From: Paraburkholderia sp. D15
Lineage (GTDB): Bacteria; Pseudomonadota; Gammaproteobacteria; Burkholderiales; Burkholderiaceae
NCBI RefSeq assembly: GCF_029910215.1
Contig: NZ_CP110395.1
Coordinates: forward strand, 3,162,001 to 3,226,000
Reading direction: 5' to 3'
DNA length: 64,000 nucleotides
This document shows, in pieces, positions 9,202 through 17,220 of this stretch (positions are counted from its first letter, which is position 1; each line of letters opens with the position of its first letter). A model generated the notes under the pieces. The model was given only the letters and a program-made list of their open reading frames with translations, made no database searches and was not told the DNA's origin. Both the position numbers and the translations under genes were made by a program.

Positions 9202-9229
9202 ATATATGGAATGTATACGAATCATATAT
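9202..9229 (-). promoter_or_regulatory. Palindromic operator candidate for the ParD-like/map operon
   Basis: The sequence reads ATATATG-N4-GTATAC-N4-CATATAT, with all three blocks exactly symmetric about 9215/9216. The two N4 spacers are the same word, GAAT, as a direct repeat. Such an AT-rich palindrome stands out in this GC-rich genome and sits just before the ParD-like start, where a promoter and autorepressor site would be. Confidence 0.55.
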
Positions 9230-9285
9230 TACCGATCGAGAAGAATGCAACCTGGGAGATGGGCCGCTAGCGCCCCTCCCCGATC

Positions 9286-10272
9286 TCACGCGACGTCCAC
9301 CACGATCTTTCCACGTGCGGTAGCGTTCGTGATGGCGTCGTAGGCAAGCTCCGCGGAGCGTAGATCGAACCGGCGGGGATCGAGATGCGGTGTCAGCTTG
9401 CCGGCTTCGACCAACCTCGTCGCCTCGCGCAGCATCGCCCCATGGTGCGCGCGATACTGCCCCGTCAGGAGCGGATAGAGGGTGAAGACCCCTGAGTACG
9501 TGGCTTCCCGGAAAGACAGCGGCGCCAGCGCATGCGTACCCCAGCCCAACGCGCTGACGACATGGCCAAAGTGCTTGACCGCGGCGAACGAAGCATCGAG
9601 CGATGGGCCGCCGACCGTATCGACAACGAGATCGAAACCGGTGCCGTGCGTCGCCGATGCGACATATTGCTCGACAGACTGCGACCGGTAGTCGATGGGC
9701 GTGGCGCCGAGGCGCGCAACGAGATCGTGGTCGCGTGAACTCGCCGTTGCAAAAACCTGACCACCCAATGCGCGCGCCAATTGCACGGAGACATGGCCGA
9801 CGCCACCTGCTCCGCCTTGCACCAGCACCGTTTGCCCCGCCTGTAGATGCGCCCGGTCGACAATGCCGGAATAGGCGGTGACGAACGCGAGGGGCAGCGC
9901 CGCAGCTTCGCGCATCGACAGGTTGGCCGGCTTGATCGCCAGCAGGTCGGCATCGACCGCCGCGTACTGGGCCAGCGAGCCCTGAATGCCGCCGACACCG
10001 CCCGTCATTCCGTAGACCTCGTCGCCGACCTTGAAAGCGGTGACGCCGGGTCCGACGGCATCGACCACGCCGGCCATATCGATGCCGAGCACCAGCGGAA
10101 GCGGATGCTTCGCGTGCGCTGCGCTGCCCGCGCGGATCTTGGTGTCGAGCGGATTGAGACCGCTGGCGGCAATGCGCACGCGCACCTGGCCGTGAGCCGG
10201 TTCGGGCATCGAGACTTCGGTCAATTCGAGCGGGCCGTTGTAGCGGTTGAGGACGAGCGCTTGCATGGTCAT
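9286..10272 (-). CDS. Zinc-independent quinone oxidoreductase/alcohol dehydrogenase-like (MDR family)
   Basis: A 328-residue medium-chain dehydrogenase/reductase of the NADPH:quinone reductase type, which reduces quinones or enones in the cytoplasm. The GroES-like N-terminal domain (ASGLNPLDTKIRAG, GIDMAGVVDAVG) is followed by a Rossmann domain with VQGGAGGVGHVSVQLARA (AxxGGxGxxG nucleotide-binding type). The Cys zinc ligands of classical alcohol dehydrogenases are missing, as usual for this branch. Two nearby ATG codons (10272, 10266) could start it. It is transcribed away from the LysR gene at 10406, which probably controls it. Confidence 0.85.
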   Translation of the reverse strand: MTMQALVLNRYNGPLELTEVSMPEPAHGQVRVRIAASGLNPLDTKIRAGSAAHAKHPLPLVLGIDMAGVVDAVGPGVTAFKVGDEVYGMTGGVGGIQGSLAQYAAVDADLLAIKPANLSMREAAALPLAFVTAYSGIVDRAHLQAGQTVLVQGGAGGVGHVSVQLARALGGQVFATASSRDHDLVARLGATPIDYRSQSVEQYVASATHGTGFDLVVDTVGGPSLDASFAAVKHFGHVVSALGWGTHALAPLSFREATYSGVFTLYPLLTGQYRAHHGAMLREATRLVEAGKLTPHLDPRRFDLRSAELAYDAITNATARGKIVVDVA

Positions 10273-10356
10273 GGTGGGTTCCGGTCGGGTTGCTGTCGGG
10301 TTGCTGTCGGTTGCGTTTCCGTCGTGTGAACGGGGTGGATGTGTTCATCATGGTTT

Positions 10357-10370
10357 ATGCTGTAACGCAT
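10357..10370. promoter_or_regulatory. Possible LysR-binding site between divergent genes
   Basis: Inverted repeat ATGC-TGTAAC-GCAT in the 133-bp gap between the oxidoreductase and its divergent LysR gene, where LysR autoregulatory sites usually lie. It is short and only suggestive. Confidence 0.3.
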
Positions 10371-10405
10371 GTAAATCTACGTTTTCGCACAATGGCCATG
10401 CAAAA

Positions 10406-11275
10406 ATGAATGATGCCAAGCTGGATTGGAGCGATGTCAGAATCTTTCTAGCGATTGCCCGCTGCGGCACGCTTGGCGCAGCGGCGAAGCGCGTGGGCCA
10501 GACCCAGCCCACCATGGGGCGCAGATTGCGTGCTCTCGAAACAACGCTGGGCCACACGCTGTTCCAGCGCACGAGCGACGGCTTTGTCTTGACGGATGAG
10601 GGCACGGCGGTCCTCGCCTACGCCGAGCGCATGGAAGAGGAAGCGCTGGGCTTCACGCGCGCGCTCGTCGGCGAGGAGACACAGTTGACGGGTCTGCTGC
10701 GCGTGTCCTCCTCCGACTGGTTCGGCATGCACATACTCACGCCGGTGTTCGCACGCTTTCTCGCGAGGCACCCGGGCATCTCGCTCGAACTCGTCACGGA
10801 TTCGCGCCTCTACAACCTCGCACGGCGCGAGGCGGATCTGCTATTTCGCATCACGCCGTTCGACGAACCCGACGTCATTCAGCGCAGGCTGATGCACATC
10901 GACTATGCGTTGTACGGGCACGCCGATCTCGTTCCTCCGTCACGCGGCGAAGGTGATGGGTACACGCTGATCAGCATGGATAGCGCGTTCGGTTCGCTGC
11001 CCGACGTCGCGTGGGCCAAGCGCATGCTGCCTCGGGCCAGGATCGGGTTCGGCAGCAATAATCGCGGTGTACAGGCGCGCATGTGTGCGGAAGGAGCGGG
11101 CTTCGCCGTGCTGCCTTGTCCGCTTGGCGATGCGACGCCGGGGATCCGGCGGATCGATCTGGGTGAAACGCCGCCGGGTCGCGATGTCTGGCTGGGTTAT
11201 CACCGTGATTTACGTCGTGTTGCGCGGTTGCGTGCGCTTCTGGATGCGACGATTGATGCGCTGGCGAATGTTTGA
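10406..11275 (+). CDS. LysR-family transcriptional regulator
   Basis: A 289-residue regulator. The N-terminal winged helix-turn-helix (about residues 5-65) includes FLAIARCGTLGAAAKRVGQ and MGRRLRALE. The C-terminal part is a periplasmic-binding-like effector domain beginning near LLRVSSSDWFG. The ATG at 10406 places WSDVRIFL at the usual distance from the N-terminus; the open frame further upstream is not needed. It is divergent from the MDR oxidoreductase, the classical LysR-target arrangement. The inducer cannot be predicted. Confidence 0.88.
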   Translation: MNDAKLDWSDVRIFLAIARCGTLGAAAKRVGQTQPTMGRRLRALETTLGHTLFQRTSDGFVLTDEGTAVLAYAERMEEEALGFTRALVGEETQLTGLLRVSSSDWFGMHILTPVFARFLARHPGISLELVTDSRLYNLARREADLLFRITPFDEPDVIQRRLMHIDYALYGHADLVPPSRGEGDGYTLISMDSAFGSLPDVAWAKRMLPRARIGFGSNNRGVQARMCAEGAGFAVLPCPLGDATPGIRRIDLGETPPGRDVWLGYHRDLRRVARLRALLDATIDALANV

Positions 11276-11527
11276 GTTGGGGGATTGTTGGCTTTACGCG
11301 ACTGGCTGGTGTTGCGTGCAGTGGTTCGCAGTTGTGGAGACGCGGGCGGTTGGGACAATTGCGTGGGATGGTTTCGGGCCGAGCGCATACGGATATGGTT
11401 ATTCGAAACCATTGGCCAGCTCGTCTGTGCGAAAAGCATAAGTCAGTAGTCAGCCACAATCGGCCGCTCGACTTCAGTATCTGAATTGGTGACAATCGGT
11501 TCGCAAATACATCCACACTAATATCTG

Positions 11528-11824
11528 ATGGAACTTACAGCCGAGCAAGCAAAGGAAGTTGCCCAACGTGCCATCACCAAGGCAGGTTGGGAAGGCTGCG
11601 ACGCGGTTGTTGTCGACGAATACACACAAGAGTTCGATGTCGGCTGGGTCTTCTACTATCAGTCAGCGCGTTTTCTAGAAACGGGAGAACATGGTTTCTC
11701 GCTGGTCGGAAACGCTCCCATCTTCGTGAGTCGCGTGGGGGAGTATTCCACCTTCATCAGCTACCTTAGACCCGTTGTCGAATCCATCGAAGCCTTCCGC
11801 GTCTGCGGAAATGCAAACGCGTAG
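11528..11824 (+). CDS. Imm35-type immunity protein (orphan)
   Basis: A 98-residue protein that matches the YrhB/Imm35 pattern: an N-terminal helix (LTAEQAKEVAQRAI), then VGWVFYYQSARFLETGE, then LVGNAPIFVSR, and a C-terminal helix around SYLRPVVESIE. The segment W-F-Y-x-S...TG...GNAP is the family hallmark. Imm35 proteins neutralise polymorphic toxins, but no toxin gene is adjacent. It may protect against toxins of relatives, or its partner has been lost. It begins a patch of lower-GC accessory genes. Confidence 0.65.
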   Translation: MELTAEQAKEVAQRAITKAGWEGCDAVVVDEYTQEFDVGWVFYYQSARFLETGEHGFSLVGNAPIFVSRVGEYSTFISYLRPVVESIEAFRVCGNANA

Positions 11825-11964
11825 TCAACGACGGCACATGCGGCGCAAATTCTTGAGTGACCGTTTTGGGAGGCGAGTGAACGGCTGCTCCGGGTCGACC
11901 AGAACCCGCCGCATCGGGTGGCGGTCGGCCAGGAACGGTCCATCGCGACACCAGCCGAATTTCG

Positions 11965-12972
11965 CTACGATGAAGGGTGCATAGCAGTCAGGATCTGCTC
12001 AACGACCGAAGCAGTTGCCTCAACGTATTTCTGGAGATCGCGTGCGTAAATAGTTACCGTCGCGCCTACCGGCCAGCGACCATCAGTCTCTTTTTCAAAC
12101 CGGGCGTCTACGGTGCCTCCTCTGTGAGCGAGCAGATTGCGCAACTTCCCGAGTGTGAACAGCTCGGAGTTGTTTAATGCCGCCGTGAGTCCTATCGGCC
12201 GTCCTAGTAGTGGCAACAGGACAGCCTTTATTGAAACGAGATCACTTAAATCATTCTCTGACAACACCATATCTCCAGCGCGGCCTGACAGATCCAGGCC
12301 GATGTCCATCAGCTCACTAAGGGTCCATTTGGCGCGGCCGATGCGTTTTTTTGCGTCTTCGTCTGCCAGCAGTAAATTCAATGCATCCGGTCGGCGATTT
12401 AGATAAGCCCGAATGAAATCTGAAACGAATGTTTCGAGCGCCGCCCAGACACTAATGACCGACTGAAGCAGTAAGTCCTGTGCGCCGCGAAGCAAAGCTC
12501 CTTTATCTAGGCCGGCCGAGCGATGCAGTTTCTCTACAGCACCGCGGTGAGCAGCGTCTCGCCCTTCGTCGGAGCCAAGGAGTTCAACGAATTTCGCATG
12601 CGCGATCGTGTTTCTTAGCGGGGGTACCGCACTATTCAAATCGTCCTTCAGAGGATCTAGCTGATCTAACGCCAGAATGGTTGCCTGCTGATGAAACGCT
12701 TGTTGATGCACGTCAAGAACACCCAACCAAGCCATACGGTACGGCAGCAAAGCCGCCTTATTTATTCGAGTTAAAGTTGCTCCGAATGTAGTAGCAAGTT
12801 GCGCCATCGCTTCTGGCAAGTCGGTCGCCTGTTCCGATATTCTTCCTAGCCACTCGGAAATGGACAGCGATGCTGGCAAAACGAAATACTCTACGTTTTC
12901 AGTAGTCGCGCCACCCTCCATCGTTGACGGCTTATCGAAATTTTCATTCATGGAAAAGTACCGATGTATCAT
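11965..12972 (-). CDS. HEPN-domain protein (possible RiboL-PSP-HEPN-like RNase)
   Basis: A 335-residue, mostly helical protein. Near the C-terminus, LGKLRNLLAHRGG contains R-x4-H (RNLLAH), the catalytic signature of HEPN ribonucleases in toxin-antitoxin, CRISPR-associated and abortive-infection systems. An earlier segment, QSVISVWAALETFVSDFIRAYL, resembles the first helix of HEPN folds, with the two separated by about 90 residues. A second PPLRNTIAHAKF (R-x4-H, RNTIAH) occurs in the N-terminal half, so there may be two HEPN units. The start is uncertain: ATG at 12972 or 12951, neither with a good ribosome-binding site. Base composition is clearly lower in GC than in neighbouring metabolic genes. 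Confidence 0.55.
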   Translation of the reverse strand: MIHRYFSMNENFDKPSTMEGGATTENVEYFVLPASLSISEWLGRISEQATDLPEAMAQLATTFGATLTRINKAALLPYRMAWLGVLDVHQQAFHQQATILALDQLDPLKDDLNSAVPPLRNTIAHAKFVELLGSDEGRDAAHRGAVEKLHRSAGLDKGALLRGAQDLLLQSVISVWAALETFVSDFIRAYLNRRPDALNLLLADEDAKKRIGRAKWTLSELMDIGLDLSGRAGDMVLSENDLSDLVSIKAVLLPLLGRPIGLTAALNNSELFTLGKLRNLLAHRGGTVDARFEKETDGRWPVGATVTIYARDLQKYVEATASVVEQILTAMHPSS

Positions 12973-13080
12973 CGCGGACGAGTATCTTAACTCGTCATTG
13001 AGTCGCTACTCGCTCGTCACGCATACATCGCGAATGTTTGGTCCCGAGCGAGCCGACCTACCGCAACGGGTCGAATTCGA

Positions 13081-13818
13081 TCACTCGCCGTCTTCAACCT
13101 GGACGGCTTCCCATGTTCGCCTGGCTTCCTCGGCTACGGCGTTCACGTCCCGTTCGCTTAGGTCAGTGAACTGATGCAACTCGCTTCCGGCCCGAACCAA
13201 TAGATCAACGGCGATCATCAGCAGCATCCCGAGCACCGGTTCGTCGATGAGACGGCAATACTCAAGCTCAGTCAGTCGTTCCCGTCCCGCATGTCGAGTA
13301 ATAAGCGAGGTGAGGTTTGGGTGAACGAACGCGCAGAGGATGCGGTAATGCAGATACATTCCTGCGAGGTCCACGTTCTTTAGCTTTGTCTCAAGCAAAA
13401 TCCTCTCTTTTCCGGCTTTGGACAGTTCGTCTCGCACGGGGTCGTCACGCTCTTTCCATTCCTTGACAGTCGCGGCGATCTCTTCCGGCACGTTTTCGAG
13501 CCTTAAGATGTCAGAGAACATTGCAACGTTACTTCGCGCGTTCTCGTAGCGCAATTGGTCGAGATATTCGGCTTTGGCCGACAGGTTCGTCAGGTCCGCC
13601 ACGCCTTCGAGCATCGAGCGAATTGGCCCCGCCGCATGGGTCGCGTGCCCACCATCGATAAGGCATAGCGCCGCGCGGAACTGTTCGAAGATTGTCAGTA
13701 TGAGGCATGCACCGATGCGTGCCTCGCCTGAGTCTGCGACACTTGCACGAGCTATCAGAGCTTCGAACCCTTCGAGTGTCGTGGTCGCGGCGGCGCGCGC
13801 CGGTCCAGCCTTTGTCAT
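13081..13818 (-). CDS. DUF5677-like helical protein
   Basis: A 245-residue soluble, helix-rich protein. The ATG at 13818 is chosen for its GAGG 8 bp upstream; the frame is open further but without such a signal. The pattern GPIRSMLEGVADLTNL (an R-x2-E segment) followed later by YRILCAFVHPNLTSL (S/A-x-F-x-H) resembles DUF5677 proteins, which are uncharacterised and often found in accessory regions next to HEPN-like genes. No enzymatic motif is certain. It is on the same strand as the HEPN gene, 108 bp upstream of it, so the two could be co-transcribed. Confidence 0.45.
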   Translation of the reverse strand: MTKAGPARAAATTTLEGFEALIARASVADSGEARIGACLILTIFEQFRAALCLIDGGHATHAAGPIRSMLEGVADLTNLSAKAEYLDQLRYENARSNVAMFSDILRLENVPEEIAATVKEWKERDDPVRDELSKAGKERILLETKLKNVDLAGMYLHYRILCAFVHPNLTSLITRHAGRERLTELEYCRLIDEPVLGMLLMIAVDLLVRAGSELHQFTDLSERDVNAVAEEARRTWEAVQVEDGE

Positions 13819-14060
13819 GTCCGTTTCCTCGGTTTTGAGGTGATGTTCGGCCGAGCGGCGCGACCGCACCGCGAACCGCATTGATGTCGAGTCGAACGCC
13901 GTGCGATCCTTGAGCATAGCGCGGCTGTTATCGGCGGCGGATTCAACCGGTCGATGCAACGATTTACAACATACTGGCCGCGTTCACGTCATTGTTGGTA
14001 ACTGGCAATAAAAAGTTCATTTGGTACGGGCATTGTAGATTTTTCCCTGAAGGGGTGACT

Positions 14061-14756
14061 ATGAAATGTTGGATATGTGGGGATGAGGCGGGAACGGGGG
14101 AGCATCTCGTCAAGGCATCCGACCTCAGAAATTACTTCGGGCCGGTCTCGCAAAAGACTCCACTGTTCTTTCATACGTCGCGACGCCGAAACGTTAGATT
14201 GGGCAGTGTGAAAGCAGACATGCTGAAATCGAAGGCACTCATCTGCAATCGTTGCAACAGCAGCCTTACTCAACCCTACGATAGGGCATGGGATCGGTTT
14301 TCGGACTACCTTCGGCGGCACTTCCTGCCGTTGCCGAACTTAGGCTACGTTGATTTGGGGCGAATCTTTCCGCATCACACTAGGTGCGCCGCGATCTATC
14401 TACAGTTGTATTTCGTAAAACTATTTGGTTGCAGAATCATTGAAGAAGACATTCCAATCGACATACGACCTTTCGCCAACGCCTTGCTAAACGCCAAAAC
14501 GCTTGAGAGTGTGACCCTTGGGTTCGCCTTGTTGAGGGACGACACGGGTAAGAGAAGTGCCGGGGTGACGCACATCGAAGGCATAAACGTGCGTGGGTCT
14601 ACGGTTTGCGCGACGTGGCTCTACTCCGTTGGCGAACTCAGCGTGTTTGTTGAGTATTCTACGTTGCCCAAGAAATCTAAATCCGTTCGATGGTGGAGGC
14701 CGACGCGCCACGGCCGAATAGTGCCGCTAACAAACACTACGCGCTGGCGGATGTAG
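14061..14756 (+). CDS. HNH-like zinc-finger protein, putative nuclease
   Basis: A 231-residue protein starting MKCWICGDEAGTGEHLVKAS. It has a CxxC, then a G-E-H segment, and about 45 residues later LICNRCNSSLTQPYDRAWD, giving a second CxxC followed by N. This C2-H-C2-N layout matches HNH nucleases with a structural zinc, though the last His is not obvious. The start is firm, with AAGGGG 6 bp upstream. The C-terminal 130 residues are unrecognised. The gene is low in GC and lies in the accessory patch. Confidence 0.5.
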   Translation: MKCWICGDEAGTGEHLVKASDLRNYFGPVSQKTPLFFHTSRRRNVRLGSVKADMLKSKALICNRCNSSLTQPYDRAWDRFSDYLRRHFLPLPNLGYVDLGRIFPHHTRCAAIYLQLYFVKLFGCRIIEEDIPIDIRPFANALLNAKTLESVTLGFALLRDDTGKRSAGVTHIEGINVRGSTVCATWLYSVGELSVFVEYSTLPKKSKSVRWWRPTRHGRIVPLTNTTRWRM

Positions 14757-15151
14757 GCGAGTCGAAGATACTTGGCGAGCGTGAGTGGATAGAAAATAGC
14801 TCTATAGTGCGGCACAACACCATCGCAAGCCCGCCGCGATGCCTCACAGAATTCGCCGTCGATAAGACGCAGAGACCGGTTTCAGCCCTGCTTCGCCAGT
14901 GAACGACCGCTCTGGAGAATCGCGACCGTCCCTTGTGGGTCGAGTCCGGCCGTTTGCTGGCGAAATCGTGAAGACCGCAAAAAGTTGACTTCCGATCAGC
15001 ACAGTCAGCAACCACTGCTGTCCCGACGGCACCAGCCAACCAACAACAACCGCCCCCTCACATTGATTATTCAAATCAAGATTGACACCCCACCCCCACC
15101 TCCACAAAATCGCGTCCATCAGCTTTGACAAAAAAAGCAAAGGAACGCGAA
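14757..15151. other. Intergenic interval without recognised gene
   Basis: 395 bp. I see no credible gene. A stretch at about 14888-14965 (starting AGTGAACGACCGCTCTGG) loosely resembles 11857-11944 (AGTGAACGGCTGCTCCGGG), so both flanks of the accessory patch may carry degenerate copies of one intergenic repeat. Confidence 0.25.
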
Positions 15152-15625
15152 ATGTCCCATCCGATACCCTGCATCATCGCCACCGACGCCGCGCCCCGCA
15201 CCAAGCCATCCAATTACCCCGAACCCTTCGCATCGCGCATGCAGGGACGCGAAAAGAAACCGCTCGGCGACTTATTCGGCCTGAAGCAATTCGGCGTAAA
15301 CCTGACGACGCTAAAACCCGGCGCCGTGTCCGCGCTGCATCATCGGCATTCGGCGCAGGACGAGTGGATATATGTGCTAAGCGGCGAGGTAACCTTGCAT
15401 ATCGGCACCGACAGCTATCCCATGCAAGCCGGCATGTGCGCAGGATTTCGCGCAAGCGGCGAGCCGCATCACCTGCATAACGATTCATCGGCGGACGCGA
15501 CGATCATTGAAGTGGGCAGCCGAATCGAAGGCGACGAAGTGAGCTACGCCACCGACGATCTCGTCGCCGTCATGAGCCCCGCCGGGCAATGGCAGTTCGA
15601 ACATAAAGACGGCCGACCTTACTAA
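15152..15625 (+). CDS. Small cupin-domain protein
   Basis: A 157-residue single-domain cupin. The ATG at 15152 is preceded by AAGGAACGCGAA. Cupin motif 1 is seen in ALHHRHSAQDEWIYVLSGE (His, His, Glu ligands) and motif 2 in HHLHNDS. Such proteins bind a metal and act as isomerases, dioxygenases or sugar/polyketide-modifying enzymes; the substrate cannot be told. It is convergent with the liv transport operon, 42 bp away. Confidence 0.75.
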   Translation: MSHPIPCIIATDAAPRTKPSNYPEPFASRMQGREKKPLGDLFGLKQFGVNLTTLKPGAVSALHHRHSAQDEWIYVLSGEVTLHIGTDSYPMQAGMCAGFRASGEPHHLHNDSSADATIIEVGSRIEGDEVSYATDDLVAVMSPAGQWQFEHKDGRPY

Positions 15626-15667
15626 CCTTCACCGCGCGCCAGCCGGAACAAAAAAACCTTCAACATC

Positions 15668-16387
15668 TCACCCCGCCCCCAACCATTCCCGCATCACATC
15701 GTCGCGCGTCAAGAACGTATTCAGCGCATCGTCGAACACGATCTCGCCGTGCCCCATCACCGCGACGCGGCTCGCGAGTTCCCGCGCGATCACGAGCCGT
15801 TGCTCGATCAGCAGCATCGCGACGCCGCGTTCGCGCAGCATCCGCAGACACGTCACGACCTGATCGATCACGATGCTCGCCAGTCCCTCGCCGGGTTCAT
15901 CGATGATCAACAGATCCGGATCGCCCAGCAGCGCGCGCGCCAGCGTCAGCATCTGCTGCTCGCCACCCGACAGCGCGCCCGCACGCGTACGTCTTCTTTC
16001 GCGCAGGACCGGAAAAAGCGCGTACGCATCGTCGAAAGTAAAACGCGGAGAACGGCCGCGTGCGTGTGCGTCAGGCGCCACGCCGAGTTGCAGATTCTCA
16101 TGCACGCTCAGCGTCGGAAAAACGTCGCGATGTTCGGGCACATAGCCCAGCCCCAATCGCGCGATCTCGAACGTGCGCAAACCGGCAAGCGGCCGTCCCG
16201 CGAACCGCAGCGCCCCTTCGCTGCGCACGAGCCCCATCAGCGCACGCGCAAGCGTCGAACGCCCCGAGCCGTTTCGGCCGACCAGCGCGAGCACGTCGCC
16301 CGCATCGATACGCAAGGTCACGCCATGCAGCACTTGACTCGCGCCATACCACGCGTCGAGGTCACGAATGTCGAGCAACGTCGTCAT
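15668..16387 (-). CDS. livF: Branched-chain amino acid-type ABC transporter ATPase LivF
   Basis: A 239-residue ABC ATPase, the last gene of the liv-type operon. The signature LSGGEQQ, Walker B LLIIDEPGEGLA and the LivF-specific EQR segment in place of the H-loop are present. The Walker A is GRNGSGRST: the invariant Lys that holds ATP phosphates is Arg (codon cgt). Similar Arg variants exist, as far as I recall, in some LivF-like proteins, so it may still be active with a partner ATPase. It is coupled to livG by ATGA overlap. Confidence 0.85.
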   Translation of the reverse strand: MTTLLDIRDLDAWYGASQVLHGVTLRIDAGDVLALVGRNGSGRSTLARALMGLVRSEGALRFAGRPLAGLRTFEIARLGLGYVPEHRDVFPTLSVHENLQLGVAPDAHARGRSPRFTFDDAYALFPVLRERRRTRAGALSGGEQQMLTLARALLGDPDLLIIDEPGEGLASIVIDQVVTCLRMLRERGVAMLLIEQRLVIARELASRVAVMGHGEIVFDDALNTFLTRDDVMREWLGAG

Positions 16388-17220
16388 GCGCCGAAGCCCT
16401 CGCCGCGACCGTCACCACTGCGGCTACCGGCGCCCTTACCAAGACCCGCAAGGCCCGCAACACCCGCACCACCCCCGCCACTCTCCCCCAGATACGCCGC
16501 CCGCACCGCCGCATCCGCGCGAATCGCCGCCGGCGTGCCGCTTGCGATCACGCGCCCTTGCACCAGCACCGAGATCCGGTCCGCAATCGCGAACACCGCA
16601 TCCATGTCGTGCTCGACCATCAACAGCGTGCGACCGGCGGTCGTCTCGCGGATCAGTTCGATCGCACGCGCCGCCTCCGCGCGATTCATCCCCGCGGTCG
16701 GTTCGTCGAGCAGCAGCGTGTGCGCGCCGCCCGCGAGCGCAATGCCGAGATCGAGCGCGCGTTGCCCCGCATAGCTCAGCGTGCCCGCCTGCACATGCCG
16801 GTACGCGCCCAGGCCGACGGCATCGAGCACCTGTTCGGTGCGCGCATCGACAGTCCGCGAGCCGGTGAAGCGCATCCACCAGCGCGTGCGATCGCGCTCG
16901 GCAAGCTGCGCCGCGCAGCGCAGGTTGTCGAACACGCTGAGCCGCGCGAACACGCTCGTCGTTTGAAAACTGCGTGCGAGGCCGCGACGCGCAATCGCGG
17001 CCGGCGGCAAGCGCGTGATCTCCGCGCCGAACAGATCGATGCGCCCGGCGTTCGGCCGCGCGCCGCCGGCGATCAGGTTGAACAGCGTCGACTTGCCCGC
17101 GCCGTTCGGCCCGATCAGCGCGTGACGCTCGCCGGGTTGAACCGCGAGATCGACGCCGCGCAAAATCTGCGTGGCGCCGAAGCGTTTCGTGACGCCGTAA
17201 AGCGCGAGTGCGGGGATCAT
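16384..17220 (-). CDS. livG: Branched-chain amino acid-type ABC transporter ATPase LivG
   Basis: A 278-residue ABC ATPase with a canonical Walker A (GPNGAGKST), Q-loop in RSFQTTSVF, signature LSYAGQ and Walker B LLLDEPTAGM, plus H-loop EHDMD. It pairs with LivF to energise import through LivHM. The ATG at 17220 overlaps the livM stop (ATGA). The C-terminus carries an extra Gly/Ser-rich tail of about 30 residues after the usual end near YLGE, which looks like a slippage-prone, functionless extension. The family assignment LivG is by order and sequence. Confidence 0.88.
   Translation of the reverse strand: MIPALALYGVTKRFGATQILRGVDLAVQPGERHALIGPNGAGKSTLFNLIAGGARPNAGRIDLFGAEITRLPPAAIARRGLARSFQTTSVFARLSVFDNLRCAAQLAERDRTRWWMRFTGSRTVDARTEQVLDAVGLGAYRHVQAGTLSYAGQRALDLGIALAGGAHTLLLDEPTAGMNRAEAARAIELIRETTAGRTLLMVEHDMDAVFAIADRISVLVQGRVIASGTPAAIRADAAVRAAYLGESGGGGAGVAGLAGLGKGAGSRSGDGRGEGFGA

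Noticed and set aside
11857..11944. Intergenic sequence similar to 14888-14965 as a mobile repeat
   Set aside because: Only short words are shared by eye; without an alignment I cannot call an element, so it is mentioned only as context.
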